From Piper betle (taxonomy: Eukaryota > Streptophyta > Magnoliopsida > Piperales > Piperaceae): a stretch of 64,000 nt of DNA. Below the pieces are notes generated by a model. It was not told the origin of the DNA, did no database searches, and was given only the letters and a program-made list of their open reading frames with translations. Location: NCBI GenBank assembly GCA_033002965.1, contig JAURVB010012911.1, positions 57,104-121,103 of the forward strand. Direction: 5' to 3'. The translations under genes were made by a program, and so were the position numbers. Below are positions 34,343-46,955 of this stretch, piece after piece (positions within the stretch are counted from its first letter, which is position 1; each line of letters opens with the position of its first letter).

Positions 34343-37096
34343 ACACACATTCCCTCACCTTTCCACTCCTTCCCCAACCTTCTTCTCCACTCTTTGAGCT
34401 CTATATATACTTCTTTCACCTTCCAAGATGTTCTTCTTTCAAGTGTTGAAGGACTTGGAGTGGGAAAACTCCAAGTGACCTCCACTTTAACCGTTAAAGG
34501 TATGTTCTTGCTTGGTTTTGGTTGATGATTCCTGTTTGCGTTGCTATTTCATATATAGATGTTGTCATTTTTATTTGTATTTTTACCATGTAGATATGGC
34601 TCTTCAAGAATTTTTAGAGGTAGTTTCATGTCATTATCATGGGTAGATAAATAGTAAAGATTTTTGTATCATCTGTATGCCCAGATCTATACTAGTTGAG
34701 CATAAAATTCATAACTCTAGTTTTAGATATCAAATTTGTATGATCCTAGTCTTTTTGGCAAGTAGGATGATCATAAAGTACAAATTTGGATCAAAGGTGG
34801 CAGCTTTCAAGGTTCCAGTGACCTGATCACCCATTTCCCCAATTTTTACAAGTTGTTATGATTTTAATTTCATAATATATCTTATGATCATATGTTAATA
34901 ATGTTGTGATCGTAATATTATAAATTTACCATACTAAAATTATCTCAACTAAGGCCTAAACAAATTTAATGAAACTTTGTGTGCATCTGTTGTGTTCTGT
35001 GTTGACTGCCTATGTTGGCTAAGTATTAGATCACCTAAAAATCCATAAAAATTACCCAATAAACTAATAAATGTTTTATCTAACCTTGAAAATTTTAGAG
35101 CTAAACAAAATTCATTCAAATGGTTAATTAGATCAGAATTTTGGAGTACACATGAACTAAGTTCATAATCTTGTTTCCATTATTTGAATTGAAAAATCTA
35201 AGGAAAATATATTCATCAATGGGAAAGTTATATAATAAATTACAGAGTTTAATAAGTATCCTAATCTTGTCTATGTCAATTTTTGGAGCATTTGGATATG
35301 TATTTAATTCAGTAGAATTTTCTAATTTTACCCTAGTTGGGAAATTATAGAAATCACTAAATTAGAAAACAAGATTAGAAAGATTTCTTAGGCCCAATTA
35401 TAAGAAAATTGGACATAAAATGTTAATAGTTTCTTTCAAGTGTTATATAACTAGTCCGATTGACCCAAGCCCATTTGGATTTTTCAGGCTCATGGGTCAA
35501 AATTTTGAAGTTTGATGTATAGTGATGGAGTAGTATTCATAGCACCTTAATCCGACTTTAATTAGCCTCAATCAACATGATAATTCATATATTATTACGA
35601 GTTAATATTAATGACAGACCCACAGGGTGTCTTGAACTAGGGTTTCAAATTTTAGATTAATCGGATACCATTTGGTCTCTCCAAAAAATTGTCCAATTAA
35701 GTCCGATGATAAAACTTAAGTATGAAATCATGCACTAAGTAGAATTGTAACCCCAAACCTTAATTAAACTACCTAATGAGGTTTAACCCATCCCTAAACA
35801 AAATAATTAAGTTAATTAAGTTTTACATATTGTACATGTGTGGAGGCTTTGCCTCATCTTATATGCCAGTGTAATCCGATTATAATTTGGATTCCATCTC
35901 ATATTAGGTTACGCGGGTTGAGCTCATTAATTTAGGACACAAGGCTCCACTCATCCAGGTCCGTAGGACTCTCTTGCTTCACCCTTATATGGCTGCATCG
36001 GCCTTTGCTTACCACCCTATATGATTCTGGAAGTTTCTACAGCTTTTTAATGGTTGTTTACATACCTGTTTGCTAGTAATGCTATATTCCTTGCCTCTAC
36101 AAGACCAATAATTAATTCTTTCATTGCTGACATTTTCTCTAATATATGTACGTGTATTGTCTTTTTGACTAGCGTATGTGGATGGATCAAGCGACTCATG
36201 GCAGGGTATTTCGTCTTGTATTTGTGTTAATTACCAAATTGATGTAATATGAAATTAAGATGTAGTGTGTTATGGGAATAAGCCCTAAAGTTGTATAAAC
36301 TTGTATGATTTAGGATAAGTCAATTGATTGTTGTTGTACACATGTGTTTTATATATCATTATATTATAATTATCGTGCGGACACACTTTGGGAGCACTCT
36401 AACTATCGTTTGCAAGGTATAAACCTAAAAGTCCTGGATTACAATGAGGAGCTTACCAGGTACGCAAAACATATTTGTTGTAGTTGTGTGAGTGTGTGAT
36501 AAAGAAACATGGGTAGGAGGAGCATACGGTTCTCACCACTTGAAGACCCATATGGTGTTTGGGTGTTTGGGTGTTAGGGTTTGATGCCCTGGCATCTGAT
36601 GATGCTATGTATAATTATTTTATTTTCTTGCACTTGTTAGGTATGTGGAACAGGTGACGACAACCCTTGTTCAAATTCTTTTCATTCATCTGCTTGTAAG
36701 AAATTAAGAAATGTAATGAATCACTTAAACTAAGTAGTAAGAAAAGGTTCATGTCATAACATGCAACCTCAAGACTGTAGCCGGGGTGTGCCTCTTCTAC
36801 AATTAAGAGTGATCATTAGCATTTTTAAAAGTCAGCACTCATAGTCGTAGGGTAGGTTTTTCCTCTATTGTGGCTAGGGGTGATTATATAGAATCCTTAA
36901 GTTTAAAAGTCTCTCTATGTTCGTATGAACAAGCATCATATGTGATGAAACCCTATAAGGTTGCCTGTCTTAAAACCTCCTCGAGGGTTGAGATCTGCTT
37001 CTATAAAGTTTGTACTGAGACTAGTCAGATAAATAGTATTCCAAATTATAACATCGCATTTCGGTCCACCCTTGAACCGAAAAATAGGGTGTTATA

Positions 37097-37468
37097 CATA
37101 TTATAGTTTCAGTTATGATATAGTAGAACATAAGTTATCAGCATATAAACGAGGTATACATATGATTTTTATGAGTTAGCTAGGATTTTAAGCCTAAATC
37201 TAGGCCATTGCGGCGTTTAGTATTCGTCTGGGATTTTCAAGATATGTTATTGCATGCATCATAGGGATTTCGGCCCATCGATTGAGCCCCCGTAGGCCTA
37301 GCTCGATTGTGTTTAGCATTTTGAGGCCCATTTGCTCTTCTTGCATAGATTCATCTATAGAGTCACTTTTAAGATTAAAGTCAGTTTTGACTTTGGACAG
37401 ACTCAATCCGAGCTTTCCGTCCATAAAGATAATCCATATACCCATAGGTGTGCCCCACTAGGATATGA
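37097..37468 (+). mobile_element. Family B LTR, first piece
   Basis: Matches the plus-strand reading of 58,034-58,420 (reverse) and 59,000-59,340: ATATGATTTT(A)TGAG, TAGGCCATTG, CATGCATCATAGGGATTT. Its first roughly 120 bp are missing because the C LTR ends here. The LTR is interrupted by the solo A LTR and resumes at 40,266. Confidence 0.75.
37464..37468. repeat. Target-site duplication TATGA (left) of solo A LTR
   Basis: Repeated exactly at 40,261-40,265 on the other side of the LTR. Confidence 0.88.
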
Positions 37469-40260
37469 TGTAAAACCCGTGACTCGAGTCAGGGTTTTAC
37501 GTTACCGAACTAGTCGGTTCGACCGTTGGTTCGAGTCGAGTCAGTTTCATGAACCGCGTGCTGAGTCGAGACCAGCCATGAGTTATGAGCGATGAGAGTC
37601 AGGTATACCTGAATATATGATGATAACGTCGAGAAGATGGTGAGAAATAAGTTATCAGAATATATGAAAGTATGCAGTATTTTTTTCTTTTTATATGTTT
37701 GATCAGAGAAATAGTTTTAGGCCGAATAACGCGTTAGGACTCGTTGGATTATATTCGTGTGGGTTATTAGTTTAGAGCATGCCATTTGGATGTTGTTGTG
37801 TTTATTTTATTTTATGGAACTTTTCCATATTTTTCTAGATTTTTTTAGAATTTATTACCAACTAGTTATTATTTTGACTCGAGTAGGAATCGAGTCAATA
37901 CTTAATTACGAAACTGCCATTGAGGGTATTTTACTCCTCCTGACCCTTCTTCACCCAAACCCTCGCCGCCACTGTTGTGTGCTGCCGCCGCTGCCGGCGA
38001 CGCCGTGGTGACACCGACCAACCCCAGCCAGCGATCGCCTGCCAGTGCACGGCCGCGACTCCACGAGGCCGCCTCGGCCGTCGCCACTTCGGGCCGGATT
38101 CTGCCACCATCGGGCCGTCCGCGCGCTGTGACCCTGACGACCACCCTCTCGCCATCGCCGACATTTCCCCCATCATCCCTACCGCCGTCGAGGCTGGCCG
38201 TAGCCCCGATCGGAGCACACCGCCGCCGCCGCCCGTTTTCAACATCGCCACCGATGGCCATCGCCGCCCCGGCTGCTCTGTTTGACACCACCATTGGACC
38301 AAGCTCGTCGAGCTGGTGCCGATAGACCCCCTGATTGCCCCGTCCCGAATCGTCACCGAAAAAACCGCCGAACGGACATCGCCGGAACCGCCGGAAAATT
38401 GGATTCGTTGGAAATTCACCGGATCATCCACCGAACGCACCCGGTCCAATCTGATTGGACTTCGGACGCCGCTAGGTGCCGAATTCGAGTTTGGAGCCAC
38501 GAAACGGAAACCCTAGCCGTCGCCAATTTTCGACGACGCGAGGTATAATTTATTTTAATTTAATTATTTGATAGTATTGATTATTAGAATTGCATGCTAG
38601 GATTGGTGAATTGTATGTTATAATAATATATATAAATGTAGATTTGATTAAGGATAAAATATGAAATTTGTTTGATTGAGTGGTGTTAAAAATGGAGGCT
38701 AAGAAATTAATTAGGGTAACTAGGTAATGATCATGATCTAATGCAAATTAGCCTAAGTAGGCTTGCTAGAATTGATATAGGTTGATGTGTGTTGATTGAT
38801 GCGTGATTGTGTTGATTGTGTGTGCATGCTATAGGATGTGTGATTCATCATGCGGGCGTTAGTTTTTAGCTTGATTGTGTAGGTACGGTGTAGGAGCTCG
38901 CCGCCTAGGCGTGTGGACCCGTTTGGAGCTTCTACCAGGTCCGTTTAGGACTCGTTCTCTGATTTACGCTATTCTATTGTGTATTTGATTTATTACATGC
39001 AGGACGTGTTAAGTGGCGTTTTATCGGATCCCACTTAACTCGGGCCATTTAGCCAACAATTTTCCGGATTAATAACCCTCGAGGATGAGATCCCTCGAGT
39101 TTGTTTTCGAACTTCAGATTCAGCTCACGTTGCCTTCGGGCCTATTGTATAAATCCTAACCCAGACCTTTATATATGTATAGTTTTCGCGTTTTCAGTGA
39201 GAGATTAAATGAGGGAAATCCGACTACCGTGCTACGCGAGCGGGCACGTGTGTGTCGATAGTGGGCTCTGGAATGGTGTGCGGGCCGTTTCATTCCCGAG
39301 GGATCCTGACAACTCCACCTTTGAGTTCCTCAAACCCGGAGAAGTGTGGAGGTTCACGGGTACTGCATTGCAGCGCATATCTAGACTTGTGGTTTTAAAC
39401 GGTACTGAAGGCGATTGCCCGAGAGTACTCGGCCTTCGTGCTCAAGGCCAGGAGTAATATGGAAGGTGCAAAGGGCGGAAAGGAATGAGATTTGATGCGA
39501 GAAGCGATAGAGAAATGGCCGAGGCATGAGAATGTGAAAGATAGGCGGACGCTGTCGACCCGAGGGCGACGACTCCCGTATGTGGCCTGATGAGAGTTCT
39601 TGAAGAAGTATATGGTTTTGATTCAACAGGAGAGTTTGCTCTCCTGTGCAAGATTGATATTAGTTATTTTCCGGGCTGGTAACACTCGTTACTGACGGTT
39701 TTTCAATATATATGTAGGTGAGAAATGCGAGGGATGAAAGCTGTCGGGACTGCGGAGGAGCAGCACGGAACCGCGCACACATGTACCTGCCGCGTGTAAT
39801 CTATAATGACGGTGTGTTATTGCTACGTGAATGATAATTTTGATGTGTTTGTTTAGATAAATTGCTTGATATGAAATGAATGGATAAATGTGAATGAGTA
39901 GTGAGTTTGGAGTTCAGGCTCGGTTCAATTGAAACGAAAGAGATAATGATGAATGCTACGGTAGATTATCATGTTTTATCGTATTTTGATAAAATAGTTA
40001 TATACCCTTGTTGTGGATAATTTTTAATTAAAATCTTCTTGCCGTTGCATGGTTTTGTTTTGCTTGCACATCATAGCATGCATGTAGGACTACGTTAGAA
40101 CCCACGCATCCCATCCATGCATTTCATGTTTGCATCTCCATCTTGAGACACCGAGGGTAGATCCGGGTCAGCTTAACCAAACCCAGTAGATTAGTGAACG
40201 GTTCGGTCGTCGGTGACATTTCCCAGTCGGTTCACCGGTGAGCTGAAATGGGGTGTTATA
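37469..40260 (+). mobile_element. Solo family A LTR
   Basis: Runs from TGTAAAACCCGTGACTCG to GGGGTGTTATA (last CA mutated to TA), flanked by TATGA on both sides, with no internal region: a solo LTR. It holds a GC-rich block (about 37,960-38,540) ending in AAACCCTAGCCG, the dyad CTCGAGG...CCTCGAG (39,078-39,099) and TATAAAT (39,148-39,154). The part from about 39,085 to the end is almost identical to 61,494-62,667. Confidence 0.92.
39078..39154 (+). promoter_or_regulatory. Dyad plus TATA box, A LTR promoter module
   Basis: An inverted repeat CTCGAGG/CCTCGAG around GATGAGATC (39,078-39,099), 48 bp before TATAAAT (39,148-39,154). The same module is at 56,801-56,878 with 8-bp arms and TATATAAAT. 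Promoter function is inferred from position and conservation. Confidence 0.5.
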
Positions 40261-40265
40261 TATGA

Positions 40266-41032
40266 GTTGTCCAACGTCTGGATCGTGCCACGTGGCATGA
40301 TCGGAGCCATCCACTCAGCCTAATAGCTTCATGCAACAATTTCTAGTTGATTTTCTCCCATTTTCAGAGTTATTCACTCTTAGCGCCTCCACCACTTTTG
40401 CTCTCCACCGGCAAGTTTTCACCTCTCCACCAGCCACCGGAGCAAAATGACCATAACCACCTCACGGCGGGCTATCGGTTCATAACCATGATCGCCATCG
40501 GCGACGGCATTTTTTATGTCAATTTTTGCCATATCTGCAACCCATTCGGGCCATTTTTCAGCACCATCAAATGTCCTCCACCAAAGCCGACTAACCCTAA
40601 AGCTTTCCCTCACTGAGATCTTCTATTTGACACAACCCGCGACCACCACCTCAGCCGCGATTGCCGCCATTGATGTCGCTGCACCGGCGGCAACTCCATG
40701 CCTTTCAGGCCAATTTTTGGCCAACCGGTGGGTGGACTCCGCTAATCATCACTACCAACTCCTCTGTCATGACGCCCTCGGTCAATCCCGACCGGCGGCG
40801 ACTGTCAACGGTCGGGATTGCCTGTTTACCTGTTTGCCCCCCCCCCATTTACCTGTTTACCCGTGATCGCGCTTGCCGCTTGCATCACGTCTGCTTGGCC
40901 ATGCCCGAGTTCGTGTCCATCAGGTCAGTCATGTCTGCCCAGTCAATGCAACCCATTTTTTAGTTAACCCAAGTTGAGCTGGTTCAGCCCATTCGACTCG
41001 GTTGATTCAGCTTGATTCTGTCAGGTTCATCC

Positions 41033-41074
<42 letters not shown>

Positions 41075-42403
41075 CTATCTATCTATTTGATTGTTTAGGT
41101 GTATGTTATTATATTTGTATTTATATGTTTACTAACACAAGTATATATGAGATTTACTCATGTCTAGTCGCGTATTTATATAGTATAATTATATTATTAA
41201 TTTTTTGATTAGAATATTATTTATGTTCATGTATTTATTATTTACCTAATTATCTATGTGTGTATTTATTGTTTATTTATTATTATTATGTCTCGATTTG
41301 TGTGTCAAGTGTTTTATTGTAGCCTTGTTAGCACTATTTTCTTTATATTGATGTCTTGATGATATGAGCACACACCACGAGCATGCATCATATAGAGATA
41401 TTAGTATTTTACTTAGCAGTGGGCTCCATTATAGGTCTTTGAGTCTGAGCTCGCCGTAGATGTGCAAATACGCTTGGAGTTTGGGCCACTGGTCCATAGG
41501 ACTTTCCCTCTCTGGTTGACTCCTTACATGTAGAGTTTATCATGTTTTAGACATAGGACAACATTTGTAGTGTTTTATCGGATCCCTCCAATGTCGGACC
41601 ATTTAGCCGTGTTTATACACATGTTTAATAAAACTATAAGGATGAGATCCTTTGTTGGTTTTTGAAATGAATCTCTAGAAATATATAATATAAGCCTCTT
41701 CCCTAAGCATATTATATAAGTGCCTGTATTTTTACGAATTTCACAAATATGAGAATGAGTGGTACGGAGATATGTATAGACCGCACTAGTACTCCTTCAA
41801 ACCTTGAGGTAATGAGGTGTATAAGGGTACTACATAACGCAACACATTTCCGAAATTTGTGACACTAACTTAACTTTTCATTTTGCTAGTCGAGTACCGC
41901 AACGGGTTTAATATGGAGGATGTGAAGGCGTAAGCGTTGTATGTATGAATATAATTATGAGCCATGCATGCGAGCTGGCACTTGTTTAAGTATGTTGCTT
42001 ACTGCCGAGTGTAAGGAAATTTTGAAGTTTCATAAGTTTCTATGGGTAATGGAATACTCATTTTCTAGTTTGTATTAGTTATTTTTTTGACTAGTAACAT
42101 TCGTTACTGATGTTTTTCATATAATATATATAGGTCTTGCAAATATTGGGTCGACTTAGGTGGGAGGACATATTAACGTTACGCACACTTGAGCTCAACG
42201 TAGTTATTTACTTTCTTACCTTTATTTATATTCGTGTGTTTTGACGCGTATTTAACAGTGGCTTCCACTTTCATAACACCAAGAAGGTTATTTTGATCTA
42301 TTTCATTGATCGAGTCTTACCGACCGACAACTTTAAATATGACTTGACTCAATTGTAACATTTTTTATTCAGTTCTTAGGTGAATAGAAATTGGGGTGTT
42401 ATA
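40266..42403 (+). mobile_element. Family B LTR, second piece
   Basis: Continues the B LTR after the solo A insertion: GC-richer block 40,350-40,960, an AT microsatellite, an AT-rich run, a promoter-like module (AAGGATGAGATCC at about 41,638, ATTATATAAG at about 41,711) and the end ATTGGGGTGTTATA at 42,403. Matches reverse-strand copies at 53,622-55,068 and 59,713-60,370. The frames at 40,347-40,963 lie in the GC-richer block and show no recognisable domain. Confidence 0.75.
41034..41087. repeat. (AT)n and (CTAT)n microsatellite
   Basis: About 18 AT dinucleotides followed by three or four CTAT units inside the B LTR. Confidence 0.9.
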
Positions 42404-42979
42404 ATGTTAGTTATTTTCTATGTGAATATCTATCCACCATAATTTATAGCATGTGTGTTATTTTGACCAAGAGAATGGAGGATAGTGGGAGAATGATCCT
42501 TAGTTACTTTTAACTCTATTTGAGATAGCAACATGATGTATCTTTCTTTAGTTTGCTACCTACAACTATGATAATTTAGTGTACGGGGCATTTCTAAGAA
42601 AGTCATCCTTTTGTATATAAAAAGTAATATGTTTGTGGAAGGAAGACTATTATAACTTGTAGCTAAGTCTAAACCATTATAAAGTATTTATAATTGAATA
42701 ATGTAGATACAAGTAGCGAAGTAAAATAATTTGAAAGATATGTGATCTTCACTAATAGTCTGTGATACAACAATTATATAAAAACTACCATGCATCCCTA
42801 ACAGGTACAGAGTATGAGCTTCTATATTCAGTTGTACTCGCAAGTCGTACAACCTACTTTTTATATGAAAAACTCTTTTTAGAACATTGTCACACATTTT
42901 TATGTGCAAGTGAGGTATTTGATTTGGTGACGCCTACGAGTTGGTAACGTACCATACTTTATTATGTGGGAGTGGGAGA
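42404..42979 (+). mobile_element. Possible 3' end of a copia-like interior (non-coding)
   Basis: Lies between the B LTR end and an LTR tip that is preceded by AGTGGGAGA, a copia-style polypurine tract (42,971-42,979). No recognisable pol motif. The segment 42,482-42,543 recurs at 49,794-49,855 inside a C LTR. Assigned only from position. Confidence 0.35.
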
Positions 42980-43328
42980 TGTTAGCGTATTTTTTATTGA
43001 AGACATCTATAAGGGATGAACTTACCAAATCAAATAAAAGATTAACTTTGACATAGTTTCAAGTTAATTAAATATTATTTCTTGATATTTATCTTTGAGA
43101 TAATGATGAAAAAGCTTAAAAATATTAAATTTTTTCCCCAACATCAAAAAAAGGAATATGGAATTACAGTATTTATAAGGAGAGGGATGATAGGTTGTAT
43201 AAATCAATTTTTTTCTAGTTATCAAGTCTTGACTTGTAAGCGTGATGACTTTTACCCATCGATCCATTCCGCTAAGTGATAAATTTTATAGGTTATTTAT
43301 ATTTTATCATATATATTTAATTTCTACA
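42980..43328 (+). repeat. Copia-like LTR, copy 1
   Basis: About 350 bp, TGTTAGCG to TTTCTACA, collinear with 46,956-47,321: GACAT/ACC..ATAAGG, CAAGTTAATTAAATATTAT, GAGAGGGATGATAGGTTGT, TTGTAAGCGTGATGACTTTT. No primer-binding site follows and a purine tract precedes it, so it looks like a 3' LTR. Confidence 0.72.
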
Positions 43329-43362
43329 AATATAATTAACAATTAACTGCATTGTTTTTTAG

Positions 43363-43498
43363 GTGACGAGCAAGGAGTGGGTTTTGTGCGGTGTATATGA
43401 TGGGAACTCAGAGCAATGATCAGGGGGGTATCTATGAGGTGGCAACGGAGCTTTCTTGCTTGGACAAGGTGTTCTTGTCCTTGGACGATCTGGACGAA
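43363..43498 (+). pseudogene. Exon-like relic resembling the terminal NAC-domain exon
   Basis: A segment preceded by GTTTTTTAG (acceptor-like) and followed by GTAAGC (donor-like). It opens with VTSKEWVLCGVYDG, which resembles NAC subdomain E (the family pattern is about D/KEWVLCR-V/I-Y, where it starts the last exon). After about 18 codons there is a stop; the next frame, from 43,397, stays open with a serine/leucine/aspartate-rich stretch (SCLDKVFLSLDDLDE). NAC proteins are plant transcription factors, but the other subdomains are absent and the frame is shifted, so this would be a broken remnant. The match is short and could be chance. Confidence 0.35.
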
Positions 43499-46400
43499 GT
43501 AAGCATGCCAATTTTTTGAAGTATAGGCTATATAGCCGAAGGTTGAAGCATAAATATTGTTTTAATGTAATCAGGAGGCATTATATCAATCAATATGAAT
43601 CAAGCTAGGCGGCTTTTGAGACAATAAAGGCCTTGTGATGTTCGGGTTTGGAACATGTACTATCATTTGATGTTAACCAATGTGAAATTGGTGTACAACA
43701 ATATGGTTTGGGCAGAGATTTGGGAGCAGCAGCACGTATTTGAGTTTTTGATAATTGGATAATATTGAGCTTTGTGGGAGGTGGGGACTGGGCGTCACTT
43801 TGTGTGACTGGTCAACTTTTTGTTCATTTTTGGTGTCTGTCTTCATGCCTTGAGTTACAATTCACGGTCCAAGATTAAGTCCCTTCCCAAGGGGGCTTAG
43901 GTGAGCATAACAGGCGTAGAATGTCGACAAAGTATGGGGCCCGCCTGCGGTGCAGTCCACTTGACAAGAGAAGCACATGTCCAAACACGTGTTTAGATGT
44001 TTTAAAAAAAAGTGTTTAACTGTTCAACCTTTATACTACACGGTTTTTAATCGGCAAAAATAATAATTTTTTGTCGTAATATACAGATAATTATGATTAT
44101 TTTCATACATTAAGAATATATTATTTTTTTATAAATTATTAAATATATACTATTTTTTGTAAGATTGACCACTTAAAATTATCATGTATTTTTTTCCATC
44201 CTGTTCTAATGTTTTGTAGTGTATAAAAAGAAATCTTTACTCAAAATCTGCTCCGAATATTAAGTAAATTATAATAAATAGTATTGGGGGAATTAAATCA
44301 TATATTAATTGAATTGGCGTGAAAACGCCAATATGTACAGGTAGCCGTCCACCGACCTAACCTGAAAATATGGTCGGCTAGGATCAAAATTAGGTACGAC
44401 TATCTTGAATGACATTTGCTTCAAGATGGGGCTAGCTAAACCATCCATCTTGAACCCAGTCATAATCAAACCAAGTTCTAAGTCATTTAGACGTAGTTCG
44501 ATTATATTTTAAGTTTCCGTTTTTAGAAGATTGCTTTCTTTTAAACATAGTTCTATAATAATTTAAGTTATTTAAAAAAAAATCTGTATACTATAATATT
44601 CTATTAGTTTGTATGACCTACAGATCTATAGCCTTTCGTGTAACATGTACATTCTTGTCAACCAAATTACAATAATAAAATCAAGGCTAGATCAGTACGT
44701 TCTACTATATATTCTATCGTCATATATATGGTGGGCGTTGGTCGCACAAACCTTTGCCAAGGCATTCCGTTCGCATATTTGTTGCATTAGGTAATTGTTT
44801 TTTTACTAGAAGGATCTCTTTATTGAGAGAAAAAAAACTTATTGCCACAATCTATGCACACTTACCCACTTTCTCACATTTTTTCTTATTAATTAAAAAT
44901 TAAATCACTAATTTTTACATATTTAACGCACTTAAGAAGTGTCATGATATCATGTGAAGAGCATTCAACTTTTTTTTCTTTGAAATTTTGCTTCAGGTTT
45001 ATTTCCCTCCCTTTTACTATTAATATACTTCATAAATTAAATTAACCAACTTCTTCTAATATTAGTATATTTATGAATTAAATTCACCGACTTTTATACA
45101 TTATACATAAGAAATATCATGATATTATGTCAAGAGCATTTAATTCTTTTTATGTAAAAGTCTAACCTAATTAGTACAAACTAATGAGATTAATCATTTA
45201 TTCAAAAATAATTAATTAAGTTAAAAATCCTAAATACAACCTTACTAATATATTAAACCAAGTTGAAGATATTAAGTGCATTCTTATTAATATATTAGAT
45301 CTTAATCGACTAGATAATATATATAAGATTAAATTAACTCTTTGTGGAGATTGCATTCCACTCATCTTAAGAAAATTTTATCATCGGAATTCAATTTTGT
45401 GACTTTTGATATACAATCATCTATTTAACATGGTGACTTGGTACCGAGTTCGCGCTAATATTAAAAATGCTTAGCCTAATTAGTACGAATTGATAGGTTT
45501 AGCTACCTCTTTAAAAGTGATACCCAAATTAAGAATTTTAAGTACATCCCTAGTAATATATTATATCTTACATCAATAACTATTAGATATAAGACTAACT
45601 TAATTCTTTCGATGATATTACATCTTAAAATTTATTGCTACAAGTTTATTTGTCTTTTAACACTACGTTTAGAGATATGCTAATGGAAAACATTACTAAT
45701 TCTATTCTATTTTGAATGCCAATTTGACAATAGCTTTACCATGTTTAATTAATTTTTTATTTTTCAATTAGAGGTCGTGAAAATGGGGCTACCAACATTT
45801 CAGATGTTAGCCGGATTTGACTTCCTTCGCACCCATCTATTTTTTTAAATAACTCACAATTTATTTATTTACTTTAATTTTTTTTCGTCCATAAAAGATT
45901 ACCTTCCTTTCTTTCTCATTTTTTTGAAATGGGGTTTACTTTATTTGGTGATGCGTAATAATAACATCAGAGTGATGCCCTGTGAGGTTGGTTCCTTTGG
46001 GCCCTTAACTTTTGCGCCGTATTATAACAATGCAACTTGTACGACATTCATGAATTATATGAGTTGTCTTGATGTGCAGTGATGAGCTGTAGTTTGGTCG
46101 ACTCGTCATGGTTATATATGTCAGAATCATACCCATGAGCCATGCATGCTCTTATTTATTAATCCTTTGCTTAGCAAGCTCGTAACCACCGGCGAATCTA
46201 ATCATCTTCCCTACGCAGCGCCCAATGTCCGTGCCCAAAATAAACAAAGCAAAAGTTGAGGCCCCATTTCAATCTTGACTTGTTTATATAGGCCTTTTGT
46301 CAATTTCTCACTTCACCACTTGGATGTTGCAATCTGCAGAGTTGCAGATGCGCCAATAATTGTTTCCTTGGATTGCTTGGAAAAACTTGGTTTGGTTTCT

Positions 46401-46955
46401 GCCGCCTTCACATACTTGACAATTGGATATACATGGCACACGCTTAGACAAATTTATGACGCAGTGGATTTGAATTAATGCATGACTTATACAAGAAAAA
46501 CATTCTATGCAAAAATGACTTATCACAAAAGGAGTCTACATAACTATAGCTTTCCCAGCTAATGCAATTTCATTTCAATGTTGAAATGGAAAACAGACGA
46601 ATAGCCGTCATGGCTGATACATCACTTAAGGTGCTAAGGCCCCGCCGCAGGCAGGTGTGGGCTTGGCCAAGGCTGTCAGCCCAGCCCAACTCGGCCCGAC
46701 CTGTCCAATAAGAGAGCCTAGCATCTCTCAACCATCGGATCTCAACGAGAACCGTTGGAGCGGTTTGGCTCCTTTTGTGATAGTAATTGGGCTCGCACTG
46801 GGAGTAAGCGCACCACTAAAGAGAGCCCAACAAACTCTAAGGGACTATGGATGGTTCTATTTTATTATTTAAACTTTCTTTTGTATATATTTTTTTCGTT
46901 TTATAAAATATTTTATATAATAAATAATAAAATAAATAATGTAATTAATCCAAAC
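43499..46955. other. AT-rich unassigned region
   Basis: Not matched to any LTR family in the window. It contains degenerate direct repeats (44,938-45,630) and short GC-richer islands near 43,860-43,980 and 46,630-46,800. The frame at 46,275-46,478 needs a TTG start and shows no domain. A TATATAGG motif at 46,284 and a CATGCATG at 46,143 are promoter-like but unsupported. I see no gene here. Confidence 0.4.
44938..45630. repeat. Degenerate direct repeats, about 170 and 300 bp apart
   Basis: TCATGATATCATGTGAAGAG at 44,942 recurs, altered, near 45,117. The CCTAATTAGTAC segment with its AATATATTA tail at 45,167 recurs near 45,473. These suggest an old repeat unit of unknown class. Confidence 0.5.

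Larger units (their letters stand above)
33684..37096 (+). repeat. 3' LTR of the family C element
   Basis: The most complete C LTR, 3.4 kb: TGTAAAACTCGAGGC tip forming a hairpin, palindromic repeat array (34,110-34,257), TATA box (34,335-34,342), then a long region matching 24,960-27,714 and 50,060-52,750, ending AGGGTGTTATA. The neighbour CATATTATAG is B-LTR sequence, so the C element had inserted into a B LTR. Confidence 0.88.

Noticed and set aside
40347..40963. Frames of 89-116 codons in a GC-richer segment
   Set aside because: The segment is part of the B LTR; its counterparts at 54,300-54,950 and 59,400-59,700 do not keep the frames.
41034..41087. AT-rich run as a replication origin or matrix attachment site
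   Set aside because: It is a plain (AT)n/(CTAT)n microsatellite; nothing else supports a function.
43860..43980. GC-richer island considered as a tRNA gene
   Set aside because: I could not fit a cloverleaf or a consistent A-box/B-box pair.
46275..46478. 67-codon frame after a TATA-like motif
   Set aside because: Begins with TTG rather than ATG, is short, and shows no recognisable domain or codon pattern.
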